Part shown: in pieces, positions 45,895-55,070 of the stretch
How positions within the stretch are numbered: the stretch's first letter is position 1
How the letters are laid out: each line of letters starts with the position of its first letter
NCBI GenBank assembly: GCA_910584965.1
Contig: CAJUDZ010000017.1
Coordinates: 7,037-71,036 of the forward strand
From: an uncultured Lachnospiraceae bacterium
GTDB taxonomy: Bacteria; Bacillota; Clostridia; Lachnospirales; Lachnospiraceae
Length of the DNA: 64,000 nt
Direction: 5' to 3'
Made by a program: the position numbers and the translations under genes
Notes under the pieces: model-generated
Told to the model about the DNA's origin: nothing
The model's database searches: none
What the model saw: the letters and a program-made list of their open reading frames with translations, nothing else

Positions 45895-47193
45895 ATGGAA
45901 CGGTATTATCAAAAAGAAATCGAAACTGCGGACAGGGAACAGATTCTTGCCTGGCAGAATGAACGGCTGGTGAAACAGGTGCGCCATGTGTGGGATAACG
46001 TGCCCTATTACCGTGCGAAGATGGAAAGCAGAGGCGTTACGCCGGAGGATATCCGGAGCGTGGGAGATCTTCACAAACTGCCTTTTCTGACAAAGGATGA
46101 CCTGCGGGAGGCTTATCCTTACGGTCTTCTGGCAATGCCCCTGAAAGACTGCGTCCGCATTCAGTCCACATCCGGCACGACGGGACGCAGAGTGGTTGCT
46201 TTTTATACACAGCATGATATTGATCTGTGGGAGGACTGCTGCGCCCGCGCTATTATGGCGGCGGGAGGAACGAACGAAGATGTCTGTCATGTCAGCTATG
46301 GATATGGGCTTTTTACCGGCGGCCCCGGACTCAACGGCGGAAGCCATAAAGTGGGCTGTCTGACGCTTCCCATGTCTTCGGGTAATACGGACCGTCAGCT
46401 GCAGTTTATGGTAGATCTCGAGGCTACCATCATTTGCTGTACGCCGTCCTATGCGGCTTATCTGGCGGAAAGCATTCATGAGCGGGGACTGCGGGATAAG
46501 ATTAAATTAAAGGCCGGCATATTCGGCGCGGAAGCATGGAGCGAGGAGATGCGCCAGGACATTCAGAGCAAGCTGGGAATCAAGGCATATGATATTTACG
46601 GCCTTACGGAAACAAGCGGCCCCGGCGTTGCGTTCGAATGTAGCGAGCAGACCGGAATGCACATTAACGAAGATCATTTCATCGCCGAAATTATCGATCC
46701 CGATACCGGAGAGGTTCTTCCGGAAGGCAGTAAGGGCGAACTGGTCTTTACGGCGATTACGAAAGAGGCTTTTCCGCTTCTGCGTTACCGTACAAGAGAT
46801 ATCTGCGTGCTTACGAGAGAAAAATGTGCCTGCGGCCGTACTCATGTGAAGATGAGCAAGCCAATGGGCAGAAGCGATGATATGCTGATTGTAAAGGGCG
46901 TTAATGTATTCCCGTCCCAGATCGAGACGGTGCTTCTGGAGCAGGGATATCCCGCAAACTATCAGATTATTGTGGATCGCATCAATAATTCCGATACGAT
47001 TGAAGTTATGGTAGAAATGACGCCCGAAAACTTCTCCGATAACCTGGGTAAGATTACGGAAATGGAGAAAGGGCTTGTATCTGCATTGAAGGCAATGCTC
47101 GGAATTTATGCGAAGGTGCGTCTTGTTGCACCCAAATCCATCGCACGGAGCGAAGGAAAGGCAGTACGTGTAATTGATAAACGGAAAATTTAG
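45895..47193 (+). CDS. paaK: Phenylacetate-CoA ligase family protein
   Basis: 432 residues, normal for PaaK. Adenylation motif QSTSGTTGRRVVAFYT, AEAWSEEMRQ, DIYGLTETSGPGVAFEC, and the hinge region GRSDDMLIVKGVNVFPSQIE. It activates arylacetates (phenyl- or indoleacetate) to CoA thioesters. Directly behind iorB, the widespread ior-paaK-ACT order in anaerobes, where it may supply arylacetyl-CoA for reductive carboxylation to aryl-pyruvate. Confidence 0.9.
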   Translation: MERYYQKEIETADREQILAWQNERLVKQVRHVWDNVPYYRAKMESRGVTPEDIRSVGDLHKLPFLTKDDLREAYPYGLLAMPLKDCVRIQSTSGTTGRRVVAFYTQHDIDLWEDCCARAIMAAGGTNEDVCHVSYGYGLFTGGPGLNGGSHKVGCLTLPMSSGNTDRQLQFMVDLEATIICCTPSYAAYLAESIHERGLRDKIKLKAGIFGAEAWSEEMRQDIQSKLGIKAYDIYGLTETSGPGVAFECSEQTGMHINEDHFIAEIIDPDTGEVLPEGSKGELVFTAITKEAFPLLRYRTRDICVLTREKCACGRTHVKMSKPMGRSDDMLIVKGVNVFPSQIETVLLEQGYPANYQIIVDRINNSDTIEVMVEMTPENFSDNLGKITEMEKGLVSALKAMLGIYAKVRLVAPKSIARSEGKAVRVIDKRKI

Positions 47194-47226
47194 AACAGAA
47201 TATGAGAAAGGAGCATGGTAATCATT

Positions 47227-47658
47227 ATGACAATACCTCAGATTTCAGTATTTCTGGAAAACAAAGCGGGGCAGCTTGCGGATATCACGGGTATTCTTTC
47301 TGAAAATCAGGTGAATATGCGGGCGATCAATATTGCGGAAACGGCGGATTACGGCGTTCTCCGGTTGATTGTTGACGATGCGGCAAAGGCTTCTTCCATT
47401 CTTTTAGAGCAGGGCTTTATTCTGACCATGACGCCGGTTGTCGGCGTGGCGGTACCCGATACGCCCGGAGGGCTCAGCAATGTACTCAGCGTGATTTCCC
47501 GTGCCGAAATCGATGTAGAGTATATGTATTCCGTTTTCGGACAGAAAGACGGGCAGGCCTGTATGATCTTCCGCGTGGCGGATACGGAAGGCTTAGCCGG
47601 CGTTCTTGAGAAAAACGGGATTGGTATGATTTCGGGAGAAGATTTGGGTCTTCACTGA
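47227..47658 (+). CDS. Tandem ACT-domain protein
   Basis: 143 residues, two ACT domains (opens MTIPQISVFLENKAGQLADITGILSENQVNMRAI; second from about 70). Likely senses an aromatic amino acid and controls the operon enzymes. ATG 47227 is 13 nt behind AAAGGAG; an ATG at 47215 abuts the SD. Last gene of the operon. Confidence 0.88.
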   Translation: MTIPQISVFLENKAGQLADITGILSENQVNMRAINIAETADYGVLRLIVDDAAKASSILLEQGFILTMTPVVGVAVPDTPGGLSNVLSVISRAEIDVEYMYSVFGQKDGQACMIFRVADTEGLAGVLEKNGIGMISGEDLGLH

Positions 47659-47685
47659 TTTTCAGAAGGAAAATACAAGAAAAAG

Positions 47686-47732
47686 CGGCATCGCCGAATC
47701 AGCCTGTAAAACAGGAGGTTTGGAGGATGCCG
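47686..47732. terminator. Bidirectional terminator between the ior operon and the ABC genes
   Basis: CGGCATC (47686-47692) pairs with GATGCCG (47726-47732); A-run before and TTTT after give termination on both strands. A second hairpin CCTGT-AAA-ACAGG sits inside. Confidence 0.7.
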
Positions 47733-47742
47733 TTTTATGATG

Positions 47743-48576
47743 TTACTGCTTTTTCTTATAAGAATGTTCCAGACTCTGAATCAGCTTATACAGAATCATG
47801 GCGATAGCGCACAGAATAATGATCGAAGTAATCAGCATATTGAGCTGAAATACCTGGGAACCGTAAATAATCAGATACCCGAGGCCGCGTCTGGCCGCCA
47901 GAAATTCTCCAATGATAACGCCCACAAGGCATAATCCGATATTGACTTTCATATTGCTTAGAATCAAAGGAACGGAACTGGGGAGAATGACTTTGAACAG
48001 GGCGTCTTTTCTTGTGCCGCCGAGCGTCAGGATCAGCTTTAACAGTTCTTCGTCGACATGACAGAAGCCGGTATAGAGACTGATGATGGAACCAAAAACG
48101 GCAACGGAGATACCGGCGACGATGATTGTTTTGGAACCCGTGCCGAGCCAGACGATCAGAAGGGGGGCAAGCGCCGATTTCGGAAGCGAATTCAGTACGA
48201 CCAGATAAGGTTCCAGAATTTCGGACAGGCTGTTCTGATACCAGAGAAGCATTGCGGCCATAAGACCGAAGGCGGTGACGAGCAGGAAACTGACGACCGT
48301 TTCCAAAAGCGTGATGCCGGTGTGCCGGAAAAAGGAAGCGTCCAAAATCATCTGATACAGGTATTTAACAACCGCGCTCGGAGAACTGAAAAAGAAAATA
48401 TCGATATAACCGGCCTGCGTAGCGGCCTCCCAGAGGGCAAGAAAGACCAGAAGAATCAGCAGCCGGAAGAAAGCGATTTTATGATGGTGTTTCCTGTGAG
48501 CCAGAATGTAGGCTTCCTGTGCGTTCGAAGGCCGGCCGCCTGGTTCAGCAGTTATTTTTTTTGTCGGAGAGATCAT
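47743..48576 (-). CDS. ABC transporter permease (nitrate/sulfonate/thiamine-precursor type)
   Basis: 277 residues, six membrane helices, with the BPD permease EAA-like loop GGTRKDALFKVILPSSVPLILSNMKVNIGLCLVGVIIGEFLAARRGLGYLI. Works with the interrupted ATPase upstream, whose 3' end overlaps it by 32 nt. No binding-protein gene is in the window. SD AGGAG 7 nt before the ATG. Because its ATPase is disrupted, the permease is probably non-functional or depends on another ATPase. Confidence 0.88.
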   Translation of the reverse strand: MISPTKKITAEPGGRPSNAQEAYILAHRKHHHKIAFFRLLILLVFLALWEAATQAGYIDIFFFSSPSAVVKYLYQMILDASFFRHTGITLLETVVSFLLVTAFGLMAAMLLWYQNSLSEILEPYLVVLNSLPKSALAPLLIVWLGTGSKTIIVAGISVAVFGSIISLYTGFCHVDEELLKLILTLGGTRKDALFKVILPSSVPLILSNMKVNIGLCLVGVIIGEFLAARRGLGYLIIYGSQVFQLNMLITSIIILCAIAMILYKLIQSLEHSYKKKQ

Positions 48577-49181
48577 CGGAAAGCTCCTTCCATAAGAAAT
48601 TAAAATAAGTCTGATAGACTTCCGTATTGCGTATGGACAGCGGCGATGTGCGCTCTATATCGTAATGAACGGGCAGTTCACATTTTATCGTTGCGGGTCT
48701 TTTGGACAAGACGAGAACTCTGTCGGCGAGCGTAATCGCTTCCGACAGGTCATGCGTAATCAGAATTGCCGTTTTTCCTGTGTTTCTGATAATGTTGCCA
48801 ATGTCTGCGGAGACGGTCATACGGGTTTGGAAATCCAGGGCGCTGAACGGTTCATCCAAAAGCAGCAGGTCGGGCCGGATGGCCATCGTACGGATGAGCG
48901 CGGCGCGCTGACGCATTCCGCCGGACAGTTCGGAAGGTTTTTTATCTTTGAAAGAATATAATCCGTAGTCTTTTAAAAGCTGAAGAACATACTGCGTGTT
49001 TTCTTCGTTTAGCGATTTTTTCAATTCCAGTCCAAGAATGACATTCTGGTAAATCGTCCGCCATTCAAACAGATGGTCGCGCTGAAGCATATAACCGATG
49101 GTGGATGCCCGGCTGAAAGAAAGAACGCCGCTTTCGGGCTTCAGCAGTCCCGCGATAATCGATAACAGTGTAGATTTACCG
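48545..49181 (-). pseudogene. ABC transporter ATPase, 3' part (interrupted by the 13.8-kb element)
   Basis: Codes from the Walker A Gly-Lys onward: GKSTLLSIIAGLLKP, Q-loop MLQRDHLF, signature LSGGMRQRAALIRTMA, Walker B LLLLDEPFSALD, H-loop ILITHDLSEAI. The reading frame upstream of 49181 (minus) is element DNA and gives no ATPase residues. The missing first 46 codons, ending GPSGCG, are at 63012-63151. Joined at the GGT codon, the two pieces give a normal 256-residue ATPase in phase. Confidence 0.93.
49176..49181. other. Left attachment site core (attL)
   Basis: TTACCG shared with the right end. To the left the sequence is ABC ATPase; to the right it is element. Confidence 0.8.
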
Positions 49182-49243
49182 ATGGCGGTACAATGGAAAC
49201 TTTTCATGGGAAGCTGATTATCCATGTAAGGGTTTTTAAAGGC

Positions 49244-49699
49244 ATGGACGCATTTGATCATCTGGACGGAAACAGGATATGTGACCGCCTGCGGTATGCG
49301 CTTTTAGAAAAAGGAATTTCCTGTCAGAGAGCGGCAAAGGAACTGGGGGTAAGCAGAGATTTGGTGCTCGATTACAGCAGTCCCGATCATCCGGAGGATT
49401 CCATGCAGGTACAGACCCTGATAAAATTTGCGGAATATCTGGGAAAGGACAGGCACTATTTCTGCAATGAATACCATAAGTTTCTGGATACGGTCGTTGC
49501 GGGAGATTTTCTGCGGGAATTAAGGGCGAAATATAAGATGACTCAGAAACAGTTCGCTCATTTTCTGGATATTACGCTGGCAAGTTATAAAAAATATGAA
49601 GAGGGCAGATGCCGGATGCCTTTTGAGGTGTTTGAAAAATTAAAGGATATCATCAAAGACGAAGAGGGCGGGGCGGTGCAGAACAATTCGGTATTATGA
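49244..49699 (+). CDS. XRE-type regulator with two helix-turn-helix regions
   Basis: 151 residues. HTH 1 at about 12-45 (LRYALLEKGISCQRAAKELGVSRDLVLDY) and HTH 2 at about 88-120 (LRELRAKYKMTQKQFAHFLDITLASYKKYEEG), the second a canonical Cro/C1 type. Probably the element's regulator. ATG 49244 has TAAGGG 11 nt upstream; the frame is open further back to 49182 and, in the circular form, into the recombinase gene. Confidence 0.8.
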   Translation: MDAFDHLDGNRICDRLRYALLEKGISCQRAAKELGVSRDLVLDYSSPDHPEDSMQVQTLIKFAEYLGKDRHYFCNEYHKFLDTVVAGDFLRELRAKYKMTQKQFAHFLDITLASYKKYEEGRCRMPFEVFEKLKDIIKDEEGGAVQNNSVL

Positions 49700-49721
49700 A
49701 AATAGTTCACAGGATACGGCC

Positions 49722-49750
49722 TTGCAATCGTCAGGGGTTAATAGTATACT
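49722..49750 (+). promoter_or_regulatory. Promoter of the first Rpn-like gene
   Basis: TTGCAA, 17-bp spacer, TATACT, 47 bp before the ATG at 49797. Confidence 0.6.
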
Positions 49751-49796
49751 AATACTAAAGAAAGGTTCGATTAAATCATCGAAAAGGAAACGTAAA

Positions 49797-50837
49797 ATGG
49801 CACAAAAGAAACAAGATTTGAAACCGGACACCGTATTAAAGAACTACTGGCGCAACAATGACCGGTTTGCGGATTTTTTCAATGCGGTACTTTTTGAAGG
49901 AAAGCAGGTCATCAGACCGGAGGAATTGGAAGATGAAGATACGGAAGAATCTTCCGTACTGGAGCACGGAGATTTTGCCAAAAGCATTCAGGCATCCAGA
50001 GACAATATAAAGATACGGAAGAAATCTACGGCATATGGAATTGAACTGGTCATGTTCGGGATGGAGTCACAGGAACATATCCATTATGCCATGCCGATGC
50101 GGGTCATGGGATATGACTATGGCGCTTATAAGAAACAATACGACAGTAACGCTGGAAAATGCAAATCCCTGAAAGGATTGGATGAAGACGAATATCTGTC
50201 AGGGATGAGAAAGACGGATAAATTTACACCGGTCATTACGGCAGTCGTCTATTACGGCGAAAAACCGTGGGACGGCGCAGTGACTCTGCATGGAATGCTG
50301 AATATTCCGGAAGAGGTAAAGCAGTATGTCAATGATTACAGGATGATGCTCATAGAAGCAAGGCAGAACAACCTTATGCTGTGCCATGCGGACAATGTAG
50401 ATTTCTTTAATCTGCTTGAAATTATTTTAGACCGGAGCATACCGGGGAAGGAAGCGAAAGAAAGAGCCATACAATACAGCGAGGAACACCGGACAGGTAA
50501 AACGGTGATCATGACCGTGGCGGGAGCGACTAACAGTAAAATTGATTATAATGCTTTTGAAAAAGGAGATGGCAGAATGTGTACTTTATTTGATGAGATC
50601 GCAAGAGAAAGTGAAACAAAGGGCATGGAAAAGGGCATGGAAAAAGGCATGGAAAAGGGCATGGAAAAGGGTATGGAAAGAGGGAAAGCAGAAGGGAAAG
50701 CGGAAGGGATTATCGAAACCGGAATTGATTTTGGCCTTTCCGATAAAGATATTCTGGACAGATTGCAGGAAAAGCTGAATATATCGATGCAGACGGCGCA
50801 GGAATATCTTTTAAGATTTAGAAAGCAGAGTGTATAA
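49797..50837 (+). CDS. Rpn/PD-(D/E)XK nuclease-transposase family protein
   Basis: 346 residues. The N-terminal two thirds are of the Rpn/YhgA-like type: DRFADFFNAVLFEG at the start, KFTPVITAVVYYGEKPWDGAVTLHGML in the core. Five GMEK repeats at about 276-295 follow, then a C-terminal GLSDKDILDRLQEKLNISMQTAQEYL module. Rpn proteins promote recombination with DNA endonuclease activity. Catalytic residues are not certain here. Confidence 0.8.
   Translation: MAQKKQDLKPDTVLKNYWRNNDRFADFFNAVLFEGKQVIRPEELEDEDTEESSVLEHGDFAKSIQASRDNIKIRKKSTAYGIELVMFGMESQEHIHYAMPMRVMGYDYGAYKKQYDSNAGKCKSLKGLDEDEYLSGMRKTDKFTPVITAVVYYGEKPWDGAVTLHGMLNIPEEVKQYVNDYRMMLIEARQNNLMLCHADNVDFFNLLEIILDRSIPGKEAKERAIQYSEEHRTGKTVIMTVAGATNSKIDYNAFEKGDGRMCTLFDEIARESETKGMEKGMEKGMEKGMEKGMERGKAEGKAEGIIETGIDFGLSDKDILDRLQEKLNISMQTAQEYLLRFRKQSV
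50622..50681 (+). repeat. Five 12-bp tandem repeats (GMEK codons)
   Basis: GGCATGGAAAAG-type units in frame; a shorter run of the same unit occurs in the second Rpn-like gene near 54313-54345. Prone to slippage and to recombination between the two genes. Confidence 0.85.
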
Positions 50838-50953
50838 TATGGAACTGGAACTTTGGCAGACGAGTTCGCGGCAAGAGTGCATTTGACCGGAGAATATAAC
50901 CGGCCATGCGCTCTTTTTGCATAATACGAGAAAAAATGATAGGAGGAAAGATA

Positions 50954-51238
50954 ATGGAAAAAACAATATTTGATGTGATGGCAGGTTATTCCATTAACGA
51001 AGGAATGGACAGCCTTTTACTGCAAAATGAGAAATACATAAAAATACAGGATAAAATAGAAACGCAGAAAGAGCGGTTCGACAGTCTTAATCTGACAAAA
51101 GAACAATGCCTTATTATAGACCGCCTGATTGCTGCTCATACGGAGAGCGGAGCTGTTTATGGGGAAATGGCATATAAACAGGGATTTCGGGACTGTGCGG
51201 CATTGCTGCTGGAGATGCAACTGCTAAAAGCCGCCTGA
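50954..51238 (+). CDS. DUF6809-like small protein
   Basis: 94 residues, alpha-helical: MEKTIFDVMAGYSINEGMDSLLLQ ... AYKQGFRDCAALLLEMQLL. The pattern of a short helical protein ending in YG/YKQGFRxxA fits the DUF6809 group found in Firmicute mobile DNA; function unknown. SD AGGAGG is good. Confidence 0.6.
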   Translation: MEKTIFDVMAGYSINEGMDSLLLQNEKYIKIQDKIETQKERFDSLNLTKEQCLIIDRLIAAHTESGAVYGEMAYKQGFRDCAALLLEMQLLKAA

Positions 51239-51338
51239 TCTATAAAGAGTTCTTGCTTTTAATATAATCAGAAACAAACGGCAGAATCGTGAATTGGAGA
51301 TGCGGTTCTGCCGTTGTTTTCGTTTCACGGAAAACACG

Positions 51339-51524
51339 TTATTTCAAACAGCTCTGTGACCGGATATAATCCTGAACGGCTTCTTTTGGAATCTTCCATA
51401 TCCGGCCAATCCGGAACCCTTTGATAAGTCCCTTGTTCAGCAGTTCGTAAGTACGGTTTCTGCCGATGAAAAGAACTTCCGCTACATCGGAAACGCTCAT
51501 AATGTCTTCATATTGATTGAACAT
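51339..51524 (-). CDS. Excisionase-type helix-turn-helix protein
   Basis: 61 residues. The MerR/Xis-like fold MSVSDVAEVLFIGRNRTYELLNKGLIKGFRIGRIWKIPKEAVQDYI is complete. SD AAGGAG. A likely recombination directionality factor for the serine recombinase, or an orphan regulator; it is encoded against the other cargo. Confidence 0.8.
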   Translation of the reverse strand: MFNQYEDIMSVSDVAEVLFIGRNRTYELLNKGLIKGFRIGRIWKIPKEAVQDYIRSQSCLK

Positions 51525-51635
51525 GATCTTTCACTCCTTCGTTTGATTTATTAAAATGTTATAATTCCCCCAACTTTTTATTACAAACATAAAAAGTAAA
51601 AGCTTGTGAGGGCGGACAGGAGGAAGAAAGGGCAA

Positions 51636-52013
51636 ATGAAGGTATTTTTGAGCATAGACAATATCGGGCTGGCAGAAAAGCCGCAGGAAAATCAGATCGT
51701 AAAAGCAAAAAAGCGGGCAGTGGGGGGATGGCAGGAAATAGAGATAAAAGAAGCGGCTGACCTGATAGGGAATAAAGGCCATGCCGCTGTTCCGGGACAT
51801 ATGGCGGGAGGATTAAAAGCCGAAAACTGCAGGGCGATGCAGGTATTCATGCTGGACTTTGATGATGGAATCAGCTTTATGGATATAAGGAGCAGGTGTG
51901 AAGAAACAGGCATTCCAATTTCTTTTGCATATCACACATACAGTTCCGATGAGAACAGGGAAAGATTCAGGGTGGTATTTGTCCATGAATTTCTGATAGA
52001 GCATATGATGTGA
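51636..52013 (+). pseudogene. Primase/replication-type protein, truncated
   Basis: 125 residues that break off after the motif area FMLDFDDGISF ... FAYHTYSSDENRERFRVVF, which resembles the N-terminal primase-like domain (Asp-x-Asp) of mobile-element replication proteins. Full proteins are several hundred residues longer. It ends at a TGA and an unrelated frame begins at once (52010), so a deletion probably joined two genes here. Confidence 0.65.
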
Positions 52014-52612
52014 AAATTTATCTGGACAGCATCTATCAGTTATATGCTATTGACCATCCGGAAAAAGGACTGTACATAGATATGAACACATCCAATGATA
52101 CTCTGGAAGGGCATATTGGGCCAGTCAGGGCAGCGGAAGCTGAAAATGTACATTCTGTACAAATGGAATTCGCAGGCGCATCTGTTACAAAACAGGAGTC
52201 TGTGGAAGAATCGTCTTATGCGGAAGAGCCGCCGATGGAAGAAAATCAGGATTCAGAGCAAAATCAAAATTTTGTTGCAGAGCCATTGACCTATGGAACC
52301 TATTCCCTTGACGATGGAACAGGCACGACCGGTACCGCGGAAATCGGGTTTTATACGGATGGAGACTGCAGCGATTACATTCGTATAGAATGTTGGCGAA
52401 ATGAAAGTGAAATTGTGTATTTTCAGGGAATATTGGAAAAAAACGGTGAGAATTACTGCGCATACTGTGAAGAAATCAGTACCGGTATCTTTGTGACCTT
52501 CGCAGACGGCGGATTCTATGTAGAGGTAACAGCGTCCGACTTCCCCGACATAGAGTATATGGAAGGATTTTACGTCCTTACGGAAGCCCTCAATCTGAAT
52601 GGGGTCGCTTGA
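52010..52612 (+). pseudogene. C-terminal remnant of a secreted-type protein
   Basis: 200 codons opening with GTG inside the stop of the previous gene and with no SD of its own. The first ~35 residues (KIYLDSIYQLYAIDHPEKGLYIDM) look like the middle of a domain; a Ser/Glu-rich linker and a beta-rich, acidic C-terminal domain follow (TYSLDDGTGTTGTAEIGFYTDGD). No signal peptide. Family not recognised. Probably the 3' part of a lipoprotein-like gene after a deletion. Confidence 0.5.
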
Positions 52613-52645
52613 AAAAATAACCTGCAAATAAAAGGAGAAAAAGAT

Positions 52646-53518
52646 ATGTTTTGTAAGAATTGTGGAAAAGAACTGGGAGAGGATGTTTTGTTCTGCCCTG
52701 TTTGTGGAACGAAACAGGCAGAGGTTTCGGTGGAAATGACTGAGGAACAGGAGGAAGTTTTTCATTCCGAAGCTTTTAATTCCGGCGAAAGCGGCCCGAC
52801 AGCAGAAACCGCTGCGGAAAGAACCTCTGCGGAAAATCGGAAAACAGAAGAAAAAGTTCCCGGTGGAAATATTATTTCAAAGATATGGAACAGCCCGCTG
52901 TTTACGAAGATTGCAATCAAGTTCGGAAACATTCTGGAAATAATGGAAGGAATTATTTTTCTAATCTTATGCCGGAATCTGTTTAAAGAGGGCGGTTTCT
53001 GGGGCATTGCTTTTGGTATTGTTTTTGCACTCGCCGGAATCGGGGGTTGTATCAGCGGCGCCATGTCATTGCTTTCCCGCAGAAAGAAGGATGGCGCGGA
53101 GGAAAGTACGGAAGAGATGGACAACAAGGAACTGAATAAGAAAAAACGCAATCTCTGCATCGGTGTGGTGGTCATTGTCATTGCGCTGGCCGTTTTCAAA
53201 AATACCGGTGGTGGAACGTATGTTATGGTACAGGCTATTTCCTTTGATGATATGGGAACGGAGACGATCGGAGAACTTGTGGATAAAAATATAAAAGGCC
53301 CCGAATGGTCGCAGGTAAAACTGGATAAAAATTCAAAATTAGTATCTGTGGAAGGATACTGCCCGTCTTATGGCGAAAGGGTCAGAGTTGAATTTTATTA
53401 TGAAGAATTAAAAGACGGTTCTTATGAAGTGTCACTAAGCGGAATATCCCTGCCGGAAAGCAATGAAGAACTTGACACATTCGATGCCTATATCATGTGG
53501 GCTTCCTTTTATCAGTAG
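52646..53518 (+). CDS. Zinc-ribbon membrane protein
   Basis: 290 residues. N-terminal zinc ribbon CKNCGKELGEDVLFCPVCGTK (residues 3-23), an acidic linker, two hydrophobic segments near 100-145 and one near 170-187, then an extracytoplasmic domain of about 100 residues (YVMVQAISFDDMGTETIGELVDKNIKGPEW). Typical of Lachnospiraceae envelope proteins of unknown function. SD AAAGGAG. Confidence 0.75.
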   Translation: MFCKNCGKELGEDVLFCPVCGTKQAEVSVEMTEEQEEVFHSEAFNSGESGPTAETAAERTSAENRKTEEKVPGGNIISKIWNSPLFTKIAIKFGNILEIMEGIIFLILCRNLFKEGGFWGIAFGIVFALAGIGGCISGAMSLLSRRKKDGAEESTEEMDNKELNKKKRNLCIGVVVIVIALAVFKNTGGGTYVMVQAISFDDMGTETIGELVDKNIKGPEWSQVKLDKNSKLVSVEGYCPSYGERVRVEFYYEELKDGSYEVSLSGISLPESNEELDTFDAYIMWASFYQ

Positions 53519-53563
53519 AGCGTTTGGATATTCTTTTATATGTTTTTTATGAAACAGGAAATA

Positions 53564-53592
53564 TTGTATTTTATCGGAAGACTTTGTATAAT
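53564..53592 (+). promoter_or_regulatory. Promoter of the second Rpn-like gene
   Basis: TTGTAT, 17-bp spacer, TATAAT, about 56 bp before the ATG at 53648. Confidence 0.55.
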
Positions 53593-53647
53593 ATAACTAA
53601 AGAAGAAGAGGAGGAAATGTTGGGAATCGGGATTTTCAACTAACAAG

Positions 53648-54493
53648 ATGGAAAAACAGAAAGAATTTAGCACAATATGGGAAACCTTAGGGATAGCCAA
53701 TGACTTTATGTTTGGCAAAGTCATGCAGGATGCAGAACTTTGTAAAGAATTACTGCAAAGAATCCTGCCGGATTTGGAAATAGACCATATCGAATATCCG
53801 GAAGCGCAAAAAGGTATCCGGCCGGATGTGGATGCCAAAAGCGTCAGGCTCGATGTCTATGTGCGGGATGGAAAAGGAACTGTTTATGACATTGAAATGC
53901 AGGTGAGTGATACAAAAGAACTGCCTAAGAGAAGCCGGTATTATCAGAGCATGATAGATTTGCAGATGATAGACAGAGGGGAATATTATAAGAATTTAAA
54001 ACCAAGTTATATTATCTTTATATGCCCGTTTGATCTTTTTGATAAAGGAAGGCATATCTATACTTTTAGAAATATCTGTGAAGAAGATAACAGTCTTTCG
54101 CTGGAAGACGGAGCGGTAAAAATATTTCTGAATGCAGCCGGAAAACAAGATGATGTCAGCAGCGAGCTGAAGGCTTTTCTCGATTATGTGGCGGGAAAAG
54201 AGTCAGAGGATGATTTCGTACAGAAGCTGGCAGATGCGGTAAAACAGGCAAGAAAGAACCGGGAATGGAGGCATGAATATATGACATTACTGATGCGCGA
54301 TCAGGAGAACATAGAAAAAGGCATGGAAAAAGGCATGGAAAAAGGCATAAGAAAAGGAATATATGGCGCAATATCCATGTGCCGGGATTTGGGATTATCT
54401 GATGCTGAAATTTTAGAAAAGCTACAGGAAAAATTCAGTTTGTCATACGAAGAAGCGGTGCAGTATATGCTGGATTTTGATGCCGGTGCATGA
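53648..54493 (+). CDS. Rpn family recombination-promoting nuclease/putative transposase
   Basis: 281 residues. Opens TLGIANDFMFGKVMQDAELCKELLQRILPDLEI, the Rpn start; the nuclease core VRLDVYVRDGKGTVYDIEMQV has the D...ExQ catalytic set. MEKGMEKGIRKG repeats near 222-236 precede the C-terminal GLSDAEILEKLQEKFSLSYEEAVQYML module, which closely resembles the end of the first Rpn-like gene. Complete by length. Confidence 0.88.
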   Translation: MEKQKEFSTIWETLGIANDFMFGKVMQDAELCKELLQRILPDLEIDHIEYPEAQKGIRPDVDAKSVRLDVYVRDGKGTVYDIEMQVSDTKELPKRSRYYQSMIDLQMIDRGEYYKNLKPSYIIFICPFDLFDKGRHIYTFRNICEEDNSLSLEDGAVKIFLNAAGKQDDVSSELKAFLDYVAGKESEDDFVQKLADAVKQARKNREWRHEYMTLLMRDQENIEKGMEKGMEKGIRKGIYGAISMCRDLGLSDAEILEKLQEKFSLSYEEAVQYMLDFDAGA

Positions 54494-54530
54494 TAGGGTA
54501 TGGGAACAATAGAATACAGAAAAGAGACAG

Positions 54531-54563
54531 GAAGCGTCCCACAAAAAGGCGCTTCTTTTCTTT
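54531..54563 (+). terminator. Probable terminator after the second Rpn-like gene
   Basis: GAAGCG (54531-54536) pairs with CGCTTC (54550-54555), followed by TTTTCTTTT. Confidence 0.6.
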
Positions 54564-54974
54564 TACCTTGAGAAAGACGGGTATGAATTTCAGGATATGG
54601 AAGATTTTGTCCGGAAAATATTCAGCCGGGAAGCCGGTGAGGAAGAAGACAGCAAAGAACACAGCAAAGAACACAGGCCGGACGTTATGGAAGGCCGGAT
54701 GTACATCCTGACCAACGCGGCCAAGACCTACGGTGCGGCGGGCATCCTGAATAAGAGACTGGTACAGGAGTTTGCCGGGGGACAGGATTTCTTTATCCTG
54801 CCATCGTCAATCCATGAGACGATTTTTGTGCGTGCCCATGATCTGTCAGAAAAGGAAGCTTTCGACAGCATGGTGGCGGAAGTGAACGAAGAACAGGTGG
54901 ACGCAGAAGAGCGCCTTTCCGACCACTGCTATTACTATGATGGGCGGACAGGGGAGATCAGGATGTGCGCCTGA
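54555..54974 (+). pseudogene. DUF5688-like protein, 3' remnant
   Basis: Frame open from just after the terminator, about 140 codons: FYLEKDGYEFQDMEDFVRK ... MYILTNAAKTYGAAGILNKRLVQEF ... FFILPSSIHETIFVRAHD. The last part is the C-terminal half of the DUF5688 family (usual length about 300). The 5' half and a start with SD are missing. Confidence 0.6.
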
Positions 54975-55070
54975 TGAAGGAAGCCGTAAAATTGATATGG
55001 ATGCAGGGCCGGGGCAAAAGTCTCCGGCTTTTGTTTTCCGGAATCCTGTCAGAAAGAGGGTGGTATGTGA

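Noticed and set aside
47737..47934. 65-codon plus-strand frame
   Set aside because: Antisense to the ABC permease and starts in the terminator.
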